This document shows, piece after piece, positions 36,740 to 49,050 of a stretch of DNA of 64,000 nt. Below the pieces are notes generated by a model. It was not told the origin of the DNA. It made no database searches and saw only the letters and a program-made list of their open reading frames with translations. The position numbers and the translations under genes are program-made. This DNA is from Cycas panzhihuaensis (lineage: Eukaryota; Cycadophyta), in assembly GCA_023213395.1 (NCBI GenBank), contig CM041465.1, positions 124,007,741 through 124,071,740 on the forward strand. The letters are read 5' to 3'. Each line of letters starts with the position of its first letter. Position 1 is the stretch's first letter.

Positions 36740-37209
36740 TTTTAATTGTAGCTCAGCCTTAGGGCTTCTATCTTCGATTAATCAAAGGAGATTGTAACAT
36801 GACCATCATACTCTATTCTATTCATGAAAACCCCTTGTAGGTATAGATAAATAAGAGTAAGTCTTTACTCTATTCTATTTATGAAAATCCCATATGAGCA
36901 TAAAAGGATAAGGGTTGTACTAGTTTTAGAAAATCAAAACCTGTGAAAAACCAAAAAGGCCTAAGGGATGACGAAACGGTATACGGAAACTCAATAGATT
37001 ATAACTACAAAACTCATTGTACTAATTGGCTATCTGGTTATATTCAAAGGGCTGCCTAAGCTAGAGTCATTAGCTTAGATAAGTAATAGGTTTTTTTTCC
37101 CCATAAGAGTTTTCCATAAAAGTATACAAGTAAATATTTTAATATAATAAGAGGCTCAAATGAAGACCTCCTAGAATAGATTAATTTATCTCAAAATGAC
37201 CTTCCACTA

Positions 37210-37221
37210 TTAATGGGGGAT
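37210..37221 (+). other. polypurine tract of element B
   Basis: TTAATGGGGGAT directly before the 3' LTR. The 470 bp between pol and this tract are non-coding and match G. Confidence 0.85.
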
Positions 37222-37533
37222 TGAAAGAGGTTAATGTATTAAGGTCATTTGTATAGATTAATTAAGTGACCTTAGGATATATTTCTAGCATTAGTCTCTT
37301 AGTAAAATATGTTTTATATGTATTTAGATGTAATTTTGAGTTCATGTCATAGGAAAGAAAACCTTAACCCTAATGCTCACCCTCAATAATAAAAGGCAAA
37401 ATCTCATAGAGAGAGTCATTATTCATTATCACCTCCAAGCTTTACTCTCATATCTTATTTTCATCCCTTCTTCATTCTCTATTATCATTGTATGCATGTG
37501 ACTTATTTATTCCCTAGATCCATCCTTCCTTCA
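37222..37533 (+). repeat. 3' LTR of element B
   Basis: 312 bp, TGAAAGAGG...CTTCCTTCA. It has a degenerate telomere-like core ACCTTAACCCTAATG at 37361-37375 and TATA-like AATAATAAAAGG after it. Confidence 0.92.
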
Positions 37534-38500
37534 GTTTGATCCTAAATTTAATCAATGAAAGGTAAAAGGAAGTTATTACTAGGGAAATAATCATTAATAT
37601 TATACAAATCTATAAAAATATAAATGGAGACTATTTTTGTGATAATAACAATGTTAGACACTCTCTAGGAGTAGTATATTGATTCAATGAAACTAGCCCT
37701 TAAGAGTTTTTTTACTTCTTGCTTGATAGGAGTGAAAATATGAGGATGAATGGGTCTTTATTTTTTATGCTTAGATTTGACCTTAGGGATGGTGGTAATA
37801 TTGTAAGCTATAATATTAGGATGCAAACCATCCTTCATATCAGTGTAGTCCTATACCAAGATAGAAGAGAACTCAATGAAGAGATCTTTCAACTATTAGA
37901 TCTCATAAAAGGAGCAACTAACTCCTCCCATGATTATCCTAGGTTTATACTCAATTTTAAGGTTGACATCAATAGTGTCTTCCATAAGAATGTAATTTCC
38001 CTCCTTGAAGTGAGGTGGAGTTGGGTCAAATAGTAACAAAGAAGTGGGCATATCGTAGTCTTTATTTGCTTAGGATGAGCTTGGTTGAATAGACTTAGAG
38101 AAGCCAAGCTTATGATGATCAAGTGAGGGATTTAGAGAAATTCATACTAGGTGTTCAAGAATGGCTTCATCATTCTTAAAATAATCAAGGTGAAAAACAT
38201 CTGTAAGAACTAAGCTCTCCTTATAAGGAGGAACGTGAAGAGATTGATCTAAGATGGTTAGGTCCTATGATGAAAGAAGAGGAGCATGAGGAATGATGTC
38301 AATAAATGTAGCTATCACTTGTGAAGGGGCCATCTAGATGGAGAAATTCTAATCAAGTTAGGTGAGTAAATCAAATTGAAACTCCACACTTGATTGGGAT
38401 GTAAAGTTATTGGGTGAGTCAATGAATAAGGAAGAAACTCTAATTGATCCAATAGGTAAGGTTATTTTGATATGATTAGAAGTAGGATCATTATGCACAA
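37534..38500 (-). pseudogene. Element A pol, N-terminal RT
   Basis: On the minus strand, entering B's downstream edge: KKLLRASFIESIYY near 37690, then INDYFPSNNFLLPFID at about 37550-37600. That is the plant gypsy RT start, whose next residues FEVISLMDGF lie at 5740-5770 beyond B. Upstream (37720-38500) the frame is heavily broken and I assign no motif. The precise rejoining shows B inserted here. Confidence 0.85.
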
Positions 38501-39260
38501 AAATAGTGGTAATTATTTGGACTCTTTTATTTCTTCTTTATTACTGTGAAGAAATGATTCTATGTCAAAATATTACCTAACCCTAAGGAGATGAATGAAG
38601 TAGAAGACTCACTTTCTTCTTTGATAATATTGATGAATAGGATAATTTTTTGAATGGGTTTACTTTTGTGCTTGACAACTTTGATCTCACCTTCATGGAT
38701 GAACTTGAGCTAACCAAAAAGCAGAGAAAACTATGAATCTTTAGCTAATCTATATTTAACATAATAACATGTTAACCTCAAGGTCAAAATCAATGATGGT
38801 AACCTTTCCATAATAGTCTTACCTACCAATGTAAGTGGGAGGGTAACTTGACTAATTAGGATCTTATAATTTTTATCATAGACTTAAAAAACCAAATGAA
38901 CTAGCTCATAGGCTAAGATCTCTAAGTATTCTAAGAGGTGAAAAGGTATGACATTGACAAAATAACCTTAATCCATTATACAACTCTTAATTTTAATGTC
39001 CTCCTTTATGATCTTAATGTAGAAGGGAGTTGTTTTATTATGATTCAGTTTACCTTCAAAGGGCAATAGAGTAAGATCAAAGGACACACTGTCTTTTCTA
39101 GGAAAAGCAGGCATAAGCACCCCAAGGGTATTGAATAAGAGTTGCCTCTGATCAAGGCAGCTCTTAAGAAGGTTCATGACTAAGATTCTAGTTGAAATAG
39201 TTTTTAGTTTCTCAAGTAGCAAAAAAGAACCCTCTTTATTGTATTGTGGAATATACATAA
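38501..39260 (-). pseudogene. Element A protease region
   Basis: An open minus-strand stretch of 96 codons at 38968-39258 contains AFPRKDSVSFDLTLLPFEGK and HNKTTPFYIKIIKEDIKIKS. I know this wording from the protease-linker of plant Tat-like gypsy elements. The aspartic protease active site itself is not clearly visible. Downstream to 38501 the frame is broken. Confidence 0.7.
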
Positions 39261-41322
39261 AATGAATGGGTCTAATAAGTAATTGAGGAAGAGCATCAAA
39301 TTATTTGTCTTTAGGTGGGGAGTCTCTATTAAGAGGTTTGGATGAGAGAGGGGCTTTAAAGGCCTCCACCATGCCTCCACCATCTCAATAGCCTTTTTGG
39401 TTCTTCCTCTTTTAAGTAAGGTTTACTTTGAGTATTTTCCTTCTTAGAGTCATGTTTAGGTGGAGGAGGACCTTTACTTGAGAGATTATTTGAGTTAGAT
39501 CCATTATTGCCATCCTAGATTTTGACCTTAATCTTTAGGGCCCTTCTTTATATGGTTAGATAACAGGTCTTTATGGATCAACTAGTCCTAGTTGGGTCTA
39601 GAAGTGGGTTTATTATTGGCTTGGCTATAATAGAGCATGGCTTTGGTCCTTTTACAATCCTTATGGTTATGAGTATTAGATTGGTGGTAGGAACACTATG
39701 GTGCCTTCTTGGGAAGGGGAGTGTTAGGGGTTTTCCTTCCTTCTACTCTATGAACTAAATAACTTTTACTTCTTCTAATCAAGAAGTAGGAGAGGAGTCA
39801 ACATGTATCTTAGTATGGATGGACCTATCTAAGGCTCAAATAGTAGATGTAAAGTAATCATAAGTATAATTGACCTTAGGAGGTTTTGATTCTAAAGTAG
39901 GACTAATTTTGTATTTGGGCATGGGTGATTTACTTAACCTTTTAACCCTTAACTGGATTTTAAAGGCTTTGAGGATAAGGCATTTCTAAACCATATCCTC
40001 ATAAGATATATGCCTCAACTTGAGAACCTCAAGGTGCACTTGGGGTAACACAACACTAATGAATAGATAACAAAGCAGATCATCATCTAAAGAGGCTTGA
40101 TAAGTGTGGAGTAAGTCTTAAAAGTGGTAGACAAAGTCATGGGAAGACTCCTCTACCCTTTATTTAATGGAGAGTAAAGCTTTAGTTCTTATTTTTAAAG
40201 TACAAGTAATGTCAAAGTAACTAATCAAAGTATCAACCAATTATTGAAAGGAGTAGATGGATGTTATCTTTAATTGATAGAACCACTTTAGAGCATCCCC
40301 CTAAAGGGTCTTTGGAAAGAGCCACATCATCAGCTAGTGATAAGGTAAGTAGCTAGCACATGCAAGTGTGAAAACTTATACATGGGTCATTAGGTCTTAA
40401 GTTGACTCATTTAAGAAATTAGGCAATTTGATATGAAAGGAGGAAGTAGAGAAAGTAGGATCTCCTATAGAAAGGGGTTGCTTTTATAATCTATGTAGGA
40501 CCTTCTTTCCCTTAATAATGAGGATGCCTAAGGAGTTGTTTCAATAGGTGTAGGATATCTAGGTGCCCCAACATGGGTAGGGTACATAGGATAAGAAGGA
40601 TGAGGATGAGACCCTATGAGTCCAGAGTAGGATATAATAGGAATATGGGAAGTAGATGTCTCCTATAGGATGAAGCCCCCTAAGTATTAAGATGTGTGGG
40701 AAGCATATGGCCCATAGACAAAAGGTTGGTCCAAGTAGCTTTTCTAATTGAACAAAAGTGCTAAACTATAAGAGGAAATAAGGTCTTACTATAGTTATGT
40801 GATATGTACCTGTGGGACTTATTGGATCACACTTGAAATATATGAAGGTCATGTAGGATTAACTAGTACAAGATAAGGTGATAATGAGGGATAGGCGAAT
40901 GAAGATGGTTGGGGGTAGGGAAATTGAGTGGGAGGCCCTTGTATTTAGATAACCTATATTAAGGGGTTACCTTATGAAGGATGACCACCTCTGATAAATT
41001 AGTGAATAACTCTAGGTAATGAAGGATGAGTAGGCATATTTGAGAAAAAAACACTAAGCCTAATGTCATAAGTAAGGAGAGGAGGTCTCTATTGTAATCC
41101 TAAATGAGAAGTTTCTAGTGGAGTAAATTATTGAGTCATGGAATATATAGCCTAAAGATCTTTAGCATGATTATTGGAGTTAATACCTAATAAGGAGGGA
41201 TGGTGAGGAGGCATACGATCCCCTTGCTCTTATGCAATGATGTATGAGTAAGTACAGGTCAAGGTGATAAGACCTAGAGCTTGCTCAAAGGGATGTGTAG
41301 TAGGAGAAGGAGGATGTACCAT
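39261..41322 (-). pseudogene. Element A gag
   Basis: A minus-strand tract from an ATG at 41322 (MVHPPSPTTHPFEQAL) to the protease region. A zinc-knuckle-like CSYHQSNTHNHKDC is at about 39655-39700, typical of gypsy gag (C...H...C with Tyr-His after the first Cys). Pro/Gly/Tyr-rich codons dominate 40500-41300. Stops are frequent. The ATG lies at the target site of element C, so the N-terminal part may continue at 50939-51340. Confidence 0.65.
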
Positions 41323-41326
41323 GGAT
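41322..41326. repeat. target-site duplication TGGAT of element C, left
   Basis: TGGAT precedes TGTTAGG and is repeated exactly at 50934-50938. Confidence 0.93.
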
Positions 41327-41712
41327 TGTTAGGTAATATTAATCCATAAAAGTATTTAATTAATACAAATCAATATGGTTATCCTTTTAATATGTACTAA
41401 GGGTCATAGTGCACATATTTCTTTATTGTAATTATTCATTGGTTGGTTAAGTGGCTCATAGAATATGATTGGACAACTAGGCAGTGTAATGTACTATAAA
41501 TATATATAGGTTTAATAATATAATTTAGAAGTGGTTATTTATATAAGTATATTATATCGTGTATGTACATATTTATGTTTTCCTTTATTTCTACCTATAT
41601 AGTATAGTCTCATAATCTTGTACAATCCTAGGACCTGTGTGACCTGTATTTATGTACTTTTATTTTTAATAATTAGTATCTGAGTATGTTTTACTTATAC
41701 TATATTATAACA
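41327..41712 (+). repeat. 5' LTR of element C
   Basis: 386 bp, partner of 50547-50933. It starts TGTTAGGTAATATTAATCC and ends TATATTATAACA. Confidence 0.93.
41494..41508 (+). promoter_or_regulatory. TATA box of element C LTR
   Basis: CTATAAATATATATA, a strong plant TATA match, conserved at 50715-50729 in the other LTR. Confidence 0.65.
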
Positions 41713-41714
41713 AT

Positions 41715-41728
41715 TGGTATCAGTGATG
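41715..41728 (+). other. primer binding site of element C
   Basis: TGGTATCAGTGATG starts two bases after the LTR; the first nine or ten bases match initiator-Met tRNA. Confidence 0.82.
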
Positions 41729-42004
41729 TGGTTAGAGCCTTAGTTAGAGCTTTGATCCAAGCCTATTTTTAACTCCAACTTAGGCTATAAGATTATGAGT
41801 GTGTCCATCTATCAAGGGTTTATTTTGAACTTATTCTAGTAGGCCTATTTATGACCAGTGAAAGGGGGTAGCCTATTTATTTATAAGGTGAGGTTTAATT
41901 ACAAGTTATGGATGGTTATAAAGCATAATTATATAGGGCATTTGGAAGTATATTAATGTCATGAGCCTTGAACATATTGGTGCTTATGTGATAAATCCAG
42001 CTAA

Positions 42005-42009
42005 GAGTA
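42005..42009. repeat. degenerate target-site duplication of F, left
   Basis: GAGTA here and AAGTG at 49051-49055. The two differences are both transitions, consistent with decay of an original 5-bp duplication. Confidence 0.5.
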
Positions 42010-42313
42010 TGTTGGAATAATGTCCATATTGGGGCTTGTATCTACCTTTGGGAGATTACCCATATTAGGGTGATAGACTAGATCATCGGGGATATCTTAG
42101 CCACACTATGTCAGATCTTAGTGGAAGCATATCTAATATTGATTAATTCCAGTTGGCACTAGACTTTGAAGGGTGTCACACATCTCTCTCAGTCTTTCTT
42201 ATTTATTCATGGGGTCTAAAGACCCTAGTGTTCATCAACATCACCACTCTCGTGGGATTAATGGTTCTATTTTTGTATTTTCATTTTGTTCCCTTTATCC
42301 CTTGATTCTATTA
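42010..42313 (+). repeat. 5' LTR of element F
   Basis: Starts TGTTGGAATAATGTCCATAT and ends TTGATTCTATTA (CA end decayed to TA). Aligns with 48747-49050. Confidence 0.92.
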
Positions 42314-42314
42314 T

Positions 42315-42328
42315 TTAGTATCAGAGTT
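42315..42328 (+). other. primer binding site of element F
   Basis: TTAGTATCAGAGTT, the initiator-Met tRNA type (TGGTATCAGAG) with one G-to-T or paired change. Confidence 0.75.
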
Positions 42329-44574
42329 ATATCTTGTCATTCAATCTTTTGCCCATTATCTTATACAAGTTGTTTCTACTCAATTTTCCTTTAGAGTCAT
42401 CTTCCCTATTTGTAGAAGATATCATTCAAGGCCAAGTTGGATGAGTTATTAAGGAATCTTAATCAAAGCTACAAAGGAGTTAGTGAGGAGTACCTCTGCT
42501 CCTGTTCAATATCTTCTCTTACTTTAGAGAATCTTAATCTATGCCATATTTATTTTATCTTTAAAAAGAATCCCTCCTAGTAGTTTTATGTTTTGAATAC
42601 ATCACATTTACATGATCAATTTGCATTTGGTCCATATTTAATATATGTTTATGTAACGAGTAAAATATCTTTGTACATATGTACTTGTGCTTGTCTATAT
42701 AGTCACATCTAAGCATTTATTTCATTATGGATAAGTATTAAATTTCTTTGGCCTTATCTCTGGTGGTACCCTATGGTAGAAAATCCCACCAATACCAATT
42801 GTTATTGTGCATTAATATTAGTGGATAATTCAACATCCTCTTTTATTACAAGCATGGCTTGTATATATTTTGGCTAGTAATATTAACTGACTATGGTGAA
42901 ATTTTTATATTTGTATTTATGTATTACATGTTTCATCCTTATTTCACTTATTATCCTTGACGAAAGTTATAATGCTTTGGGCTTTTCCTCATGTTATTAA
43001 TTTGGTCCTTTCTAAGTGCTAGCATCTTTGTTATAACCCACAAATCACTAGTGTTTCTTCATCACTGGTTAGGCACTCCTCTTGTGACTGGTGGCTCTTT
43101 AGTGGACCTACACTCCTCATGGTTGTTCCTTTAGTAGTTGAAAAGCTATTTATGTAGCTTATCTCATATTTAGTAGCTCATATCCTACATTATTATGTGG
43201 GATACTTCTTGAGGTCATCACATAACACTCTTACGTAGATGTCCTTGTCAAATGGATGGACAAATTTTTATACTATCTTTTTATGGACTTTACGAACTAT
43301 ATAACATTTATGCTACTCATATAATATTTGTGTCACATCAATTTTGGTAGTTGTAACACTAATGGTAACATTGGTATCTATAATGTTGGACATAACATTT
43401 GCACCTATAACATTATTATTATATTTTAATATTTTACTCCTCTTTAATATTTCATTTTATCTTCATGCAGGTGGACTATAAAGAATTAATTTATTTTGTG
43501 CCATATTAAGTTAGTTCAAGAATTCATTTGTGCCTCATTTTCCCTATTGATACACCATATAAGAGTCTTTTTATAATGCAAATTCATATAATTAAGTTTG
43601 CATTCTAAATATATTCATCGCAAGCCATCATTAACCTCAATTTTAATTTGGGTAACTACATTTGATTGTCCAAGTTCCATCTACCACTAAGATGATTTTT
43701 AATCTACACTATAGGATTACTTTAAACATTAATACGTTTACTTGAAGCTCTAATCTGTTATTTTATAATATGCCCCTTTGTTTGGAATATCATTTACGTA
43801 ATTGATATTAACATATGCATATTTATTTTAAATATTTGGCTAGTTGTGTCCTCTCGACCTTACAGCCTGCAAGTCACATAACAACATTTAAGTGACTAGG
43901 AGTTCATTTTTAAAAAGGGACTAACTTATTTTTCAAGAGCTTGTTACTAAATTAATACCTATTGTTGCTCTAGTAGCTATATTTGTCACTGATAAGGTCT
44001 AATTTTAGTTATGTCGACTTTATGACATTGTATACTTCCACTCAAATGATATGAGTGGTTGCATGACCATATTTGGTCTCTATTTGATATCTTTTTTAAG
44101 GTTTAAAAATTGATGTATAATTTCTTTAAGCTTTATATACTAAAGGGCTATTTTTCCCTTATATATTTTAATGCATAACTTAGTTACTTTAACTCAGAAT
44201 TAAGTGTCGTTTGAGGCATTGAGTCTCTATTTTAGTCCTCTAGTAAGTGGATAATATTTTAAACATTTTTTAAGTCATTTGATGTAACTTTTTAATGACC
44301 AATGGTTGACACTAGTTTTGGGCCTCCTACATGATGACTCTTGAATAAATGATTAAAAATTTAGTTTGCAAATATCATTAATATAAAAAAAAACCTTATT
44401 TTGGAGGTGGTTAAGTCATAATTAGAACATGTGTACAAGTTCCAAAGTTAAAGTAGGATAAGTCTTAATTACTTTTGAGTGCCTTTATTGTCTTCTTTTA
44501 GTATTTTTTTTTTTAGCATTTCCTTTCAAGCACTTTAATTTTCAAGCATTTATTTTTTAAGGTAATTTTTTATC
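42329..44574 (+). other. leader of element F
   Basis: 2.25 kb between PBS and gag, AT-rich. I see no gene in it. Confidence 0.65.
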
Positions 44575-45640
44575 ATGGCCTTAAATATTAATAATATTAT
44601 AGTGCCCAAGTTTAATGATACTAATTTTTAAAATTAGAGCAAATGCATAAAATTGATTTTGTGTAGCTAACAATATGTGGGAATTAATTGAAATATGTTA
44701 TGGAGTACTTATTGTAAATACCACTAAAGACAAAAAGAAGATCTTTAAGGAGAATGGAAAAAAAGATAATGAAGCATTAGCATTCATCTTCTATACTTTG
44801 GAGGATCGCATATTCCCAAGGGTGAGTGAAGCATCAATATCAATGGAAGTATGTAATACACTAAAGACTACATATAAAAGAACAAAAGAATCAAAACTTT
44901 AGACTTTGAGGGGAACATTTGAGAACTTAAGGATGAATAATAATAAAGGTGTAAATAAATTCATTATCAAAATCCAAGGCCTAGTCAATCAAATGAGGGC
45001 CTTAGAAGAGGTAATAAGTAAGCAAAGGGTAGTTAATAAAATCTTAAGATGTGTAGGTGACATCAAAAGATTTGAGATAGTTACCACAAGTATTGAGGTC
45101 TTTAAGGACTTTAGTATTCTTAAGATAGATTAATTAAGCACCATATTACTAGTTATAGAAGAAACAAAGACAGGATGTAAGTTTCTTGAGTATGCATTTG
45201 CCACCAAGGTAAAAATTAGGCCTACATTTCAAAGATAAAGTTCTAAGAATAGAGGACAATCCCCTATAGGAAAAGGTTAATAAACTAGAAATAAAAATCA
45301 ATTTGAAAGGCAAGGTCAAAATTATCAAGGACATGATTATTATCAAGGTCAAGGTCATCATTAAGGATAAGGTCTAAGTCACTTCTATTAAGGATAAAAT
45401 CAATATCAAGGACAAAGATATTTTTAAGGCTAATATAATTAAGGCCAAATATAAAATTTTACTCCTCAAGGAAGAAGAAGTAGATAATGTCCTAGGGGTA
45501 GAAACCAAGGACAAAAAAGAAGCAGCCCAAGGGGTAGAGAAATAATCTAATATTCCTATCACCATAGAAATAGACACATGGAAGAAAATTACTTTACAAA
45601 AAAGTTAAATTTACAAAGGAGGATTGTTAATACAACTATT
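44575..45640 (+). pseudogene. Element F gag
   Basis: The ATG at 44575 gives MALNINNIIVPKFNDTNF, parallel to the start of element E gag. Open pieces at 44675-44902 and 44906-45133 contain KIQGLVNQMRALEEVISKQR and VVNKILRCVGDIKRFE, again matching E. The zinc knuckle near 45553-45590 reads YSYHHRNRHMEENY with all Cys lost. Numerous stop codons. Confidence 0.86.
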
Positions 45641-45699
45641 AAAGAAAATGCAAGATAAAAGATTATTTCTATTAAGTTTAATGACTAATAAGAAAGAAG

Positions 45700-48600
45700 A
45701 TAATTAGTACATAGATTCAAGATGTTCTACACATATGACTCATAAAGAAGAGTGGTTTAAAGAATTAGATAACACCAAGAGGAGTAAGATTATACTTAGT
45801 GATAACACTAGTCAAGTAGTAGTTAGTAAAGGGAATGTCTCTATACAAACTAATTTTGGAGAAATAAGATATATAAATGATGTGCTTTATGTCCCAACAC
45901 TTAAGAAAAATTTGCTATCAATGGGACAAATAATGGAACGAAAATATAAGGTATTTTTTTATAATAGGAAATGTACCATTAAAGATAAACTAAGGAAGAA
46001 AGCAATAATAGCCAAAGGACAAATGACTAGTAATCGATTAGTCAAATTAGTTATTCCTCTAATATATTATTATATTTTAAAAGCTTCAATCAATATAAAT
46101 AGTGAAACATAGCATAAAAGACTTGGCCATATAAACTATAATAGTTTATCCTTGATGAAGAAAATACATATAGTGATTAGACTACTAACTATTAAACATA
46201 GCAAAGAAATATATAAAGGATATATACTTGATAAACAACAAAAGAAATAATTCCCTAATAAAAGTTATATGGATAATGGGCCTCTTCAGTTGGTATACCT
46301 AGATTTATGTGGGCTAATGGATGTGCCCTCACTTGGAGAAGCTAAATTTTTTATAACATTTATTGATGATTTCACAAGCATGACTTGGGTCTACTTTCTT
46401 AAGTTTAAGTCAAATGCTCTATAATGTTTTATTAATTTTAAAATTATAGTTGAAAGATAAAGTAGACTCAAAATCTTGACCCTAAGATTAAACAATTAGG
46501 AAGAATTCATTTTAAATAAATTCAAAGCTTGTTGTAAGTGTTGTGGAATAAGGAAAGAACCCATAAATCCTTACCACCTAAAAAAAAAAGGGTTATTGAA
46601 AGAAATAATAAAATAATTATGAAAATGCTAAGAAGTATACTTAAGGGAAAATATCTAGAAAATGAATATTAGATGGAAGTTATACATAAAACTATCTATA
46701 TACTAAATAAATGTACCACTAAAGTAGTTAGATGTATTATATCAAAAGAAGCTTAGACAAGTTATAAACTAAATATTAAACATTTAAAAATTTTTGGATG
46801 CATAGCTTATGCGCATATCCCAAATCAAAGGAAGATAAAACTAGATGATAAGAGCATCAAATATATCTTTATAGGATATTGTAACTCTTCTAGATCCTAT
46901 AAACTTTATGATCCAAAAGGAAAAAGGGTTATTTTAAGTAGGGATGTCATCTTCAATAAAGATGAATTCTACTAAGAATAAATTATTGAAGAAGATAAGG
47001 GCGAGAATATCATGGTTGAAATGGACTCAAACTTTAAGGATACAAATGTGCCTAGTATAAATGAAGTAGGATCCTCTACTTCAAATCAAAGTGTCCAAAA
47101 ATGGGTACAAAGGGCTCATAACCTTCAAATATTTTAGATACCCACTTTGAAAGAATGACTATAAGATCCCAAAGGGTGAATTTTTCACTTATGACTTAGG
47201 ATATGGAGTCTAATAAGCCTCACAACTTTAAATAGGTAAACAATCAGGTTGAATAAAATAATATAATAAAGAGTACATTACCTTAGTAAAAAATAACACA
47301 CGGGAGCTAGTGGATCTGCCACCTAGCAAGAATGCCATTAGGACTAAATGGATCTATAAGACCAAGTATAAATTAAATAGGTCCATTGATAAGTATAAGG
47401 CAACATTAGTTACAAAGGGATATGCTTAAGTTAAGGGTATAGATTACAATAAGACATTTGCTCCTATTACAAGGTTAGAAACAATCAGGTTAATCATAAC
47501 CTTAACTACATAGCAAGGTTAGGCAACACATTAAATAGATGTAAAAAATACCTTATTGAATGGCTATGTAGATGAAGAAATCTATATCTAATGACCTAAG
47601 GGGTTTGAAGTGAATGGAAAAGAAGACAAGGCCTACAAACTTAAAAAGTCCTTGTATGGACTCAAGCAAATACCTAGAGTATGGTACTCTAAGATTGGAA
47701 AATATTTCAAGGATAAAATATTCTAAAGAATCCAATCAAATCCTAATTTATACATCAAGATGAAAGGAAGCTACTAATTATCAGCTTATATATTCATGAC
47801 CTAATATATACTAGGAACAATAATAACTTATCCCGAAGATTTATGAAAGATATGTGCAAGGAATTTGAGATGATAGACTTGGGACTAATACATTACTTCT
47901 TAGGCATAAAAGTTTACCAAGATGAAAAAGGGATATTTATCTCCCAAAGGAAATACACATTGAACCAATTTCAAAAGTTTAACATGAGCAATTTCAAGCC
48001 ACTTATAACTCCAACAGAGATTTAGTTGAAATTGTTTAAGTTTGAGGAATTAGAATCAGTTGATCCTACACTCTATAGGTAATTGATTAGAAGCCTAATT
48101 TACTTGATTTTAACTTGACCAGACATCATGTATGTAGTCAATATGGTTTCCATATTTATACATGAGCCTAAGGTAAAATATTGGTAAGTAGCAAAGAAAA
48201 TTCTTAAGTATCTCAAAGGTACTATTGGATATCGGTTATATTATAGGTGATCAAGGGACTACTGATTGGTTGGCTATACAAACTCAGACTGGGTAGGTTA
48301 TGTAGATGATAGGAAATCTACCCCAGGTTATACCTTCAGTTTGGGTTCAATAGTAGTAGCATGGAGTTTAAATAAATAATATATAATATCTCTATCTACT
48401 ATAAAAGTAGAGTACAAAGTAGTTATAGTAAGAGTATGTAAAATAATATGGCTTAGAAGATTACTTTAGGATTTACAAGAAGAACATGTTAGTCCCACTC
48501 ACTTACTTTATGATAATTAAAACATAATTTAGATAAGGAATCTAATATTTTATAGTGGGAGAAAACACATTGAAACACAATATTACTTCATTATAGAGTT

Positions 48601-48735
48601 GGTATAATAAGGTGAGTTAGAATCGGTTTATTATAGCACTGAAGAATAGGTGGTAAATATATTTACAAAGGCACTTGGTAAAAGAAAGTTTATCAAATTT
48701 ATAGATAAACTTGGAGTCTCATCAAATTGGCATTA
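45700..48735 (+). pseudogene. Element F pol: protease, integrase, RT, RNase H
   Basis: The protease motif near 45708 is YIDSRCSTHMTHKE (Gly of DSG now Arg). An open stretch follows at 45735-46112 with INDVLYVPTLKKNLLSMGQI. Integrase at 46100-46960 has LGHINYNSL and FITFIDDFTSMTWVYFLK. RT at 47270-47970 has TKWIYKTKYKLNGSIDKYKA-like sequence, [17 protein letters not shown] and, near 47790, YIHDLIYT, where the YVDD catalytic pair has become HD. RNase H ends VNIFTKALGKRKFIKF near 48700. Very many stops. Confidence 0.9.
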
Positions 48736-48746
48736 TAGGGGAGAAA
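48735..48746 (+). other. polypurine tract of element F
   Basis: ATAGGGGAGAAA directly before the 3' LTR. Confidence 0.87.
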
Positions 48747-49050
48747 TGTTGGAATCATATCCATATTAGGGCTTATATCTACCTTGGGGAGATTACTTAT
48801 ATTAGGGTGATAACCTAGATTGAAAAAGATATCTTAGTAGCACTATGTCAGATCTTGGTGGCATCATATCTGGCATTTGTTAATGTTAGTCACTGGTAGA
48901 GTTTGAATGGTGTACCATATCCATCTCAGTCTCGCTTATTTATTTATGGGATTTGAAGGCCTTGGTGTTCATTAACACCACCACTCTCATATGATTAATA
49001 GTTCTCTTCTTGAATTTTTATTCTACTCCCTCTATCTGCTAATTCTATTA
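48747..49050 (+). repeat. 3' LTR of element F
   Basis: 304 bp, starts TGTTGGAATCATATCCATAT and ends CTAATTCTATTA. Confidence 0.92.

Larger units (their letters stand above)
5772..37533 (+). mobile_element. Element B: Ty1/copia retrotransposon hosting D and E
   Basis: The 5' LTR is at 5772-6084, the PBS follows, gag-pol lies at 32178-36739, the PPT at 37210-37221, and the 3' LTR at 37222-37533. Removing D (6255-21169) and E (22260-31461) leaves an element of about 7.6 kb, close to the 7.6 kb of its sister G at 12616-20191, which has the same LTR, leader and polyprotein. B sits inside the RT of gypsy A. It is defective, with many stop codons throughout gag and pol. Confidence 0.9.
42010..49050 (+). 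mobile_element. Element F: Ty1/copia retrotransposon
   Basis: 7.0 kb with two 304-bp LTRs, PBS, a 2.2-kb leader, gag-pol from 44575 to about 48735 and a PPT. Gag and pol are related to element E but the LTRs are different. Coding regions are very decayed. It is nested in element C. Confidence 0.92.
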
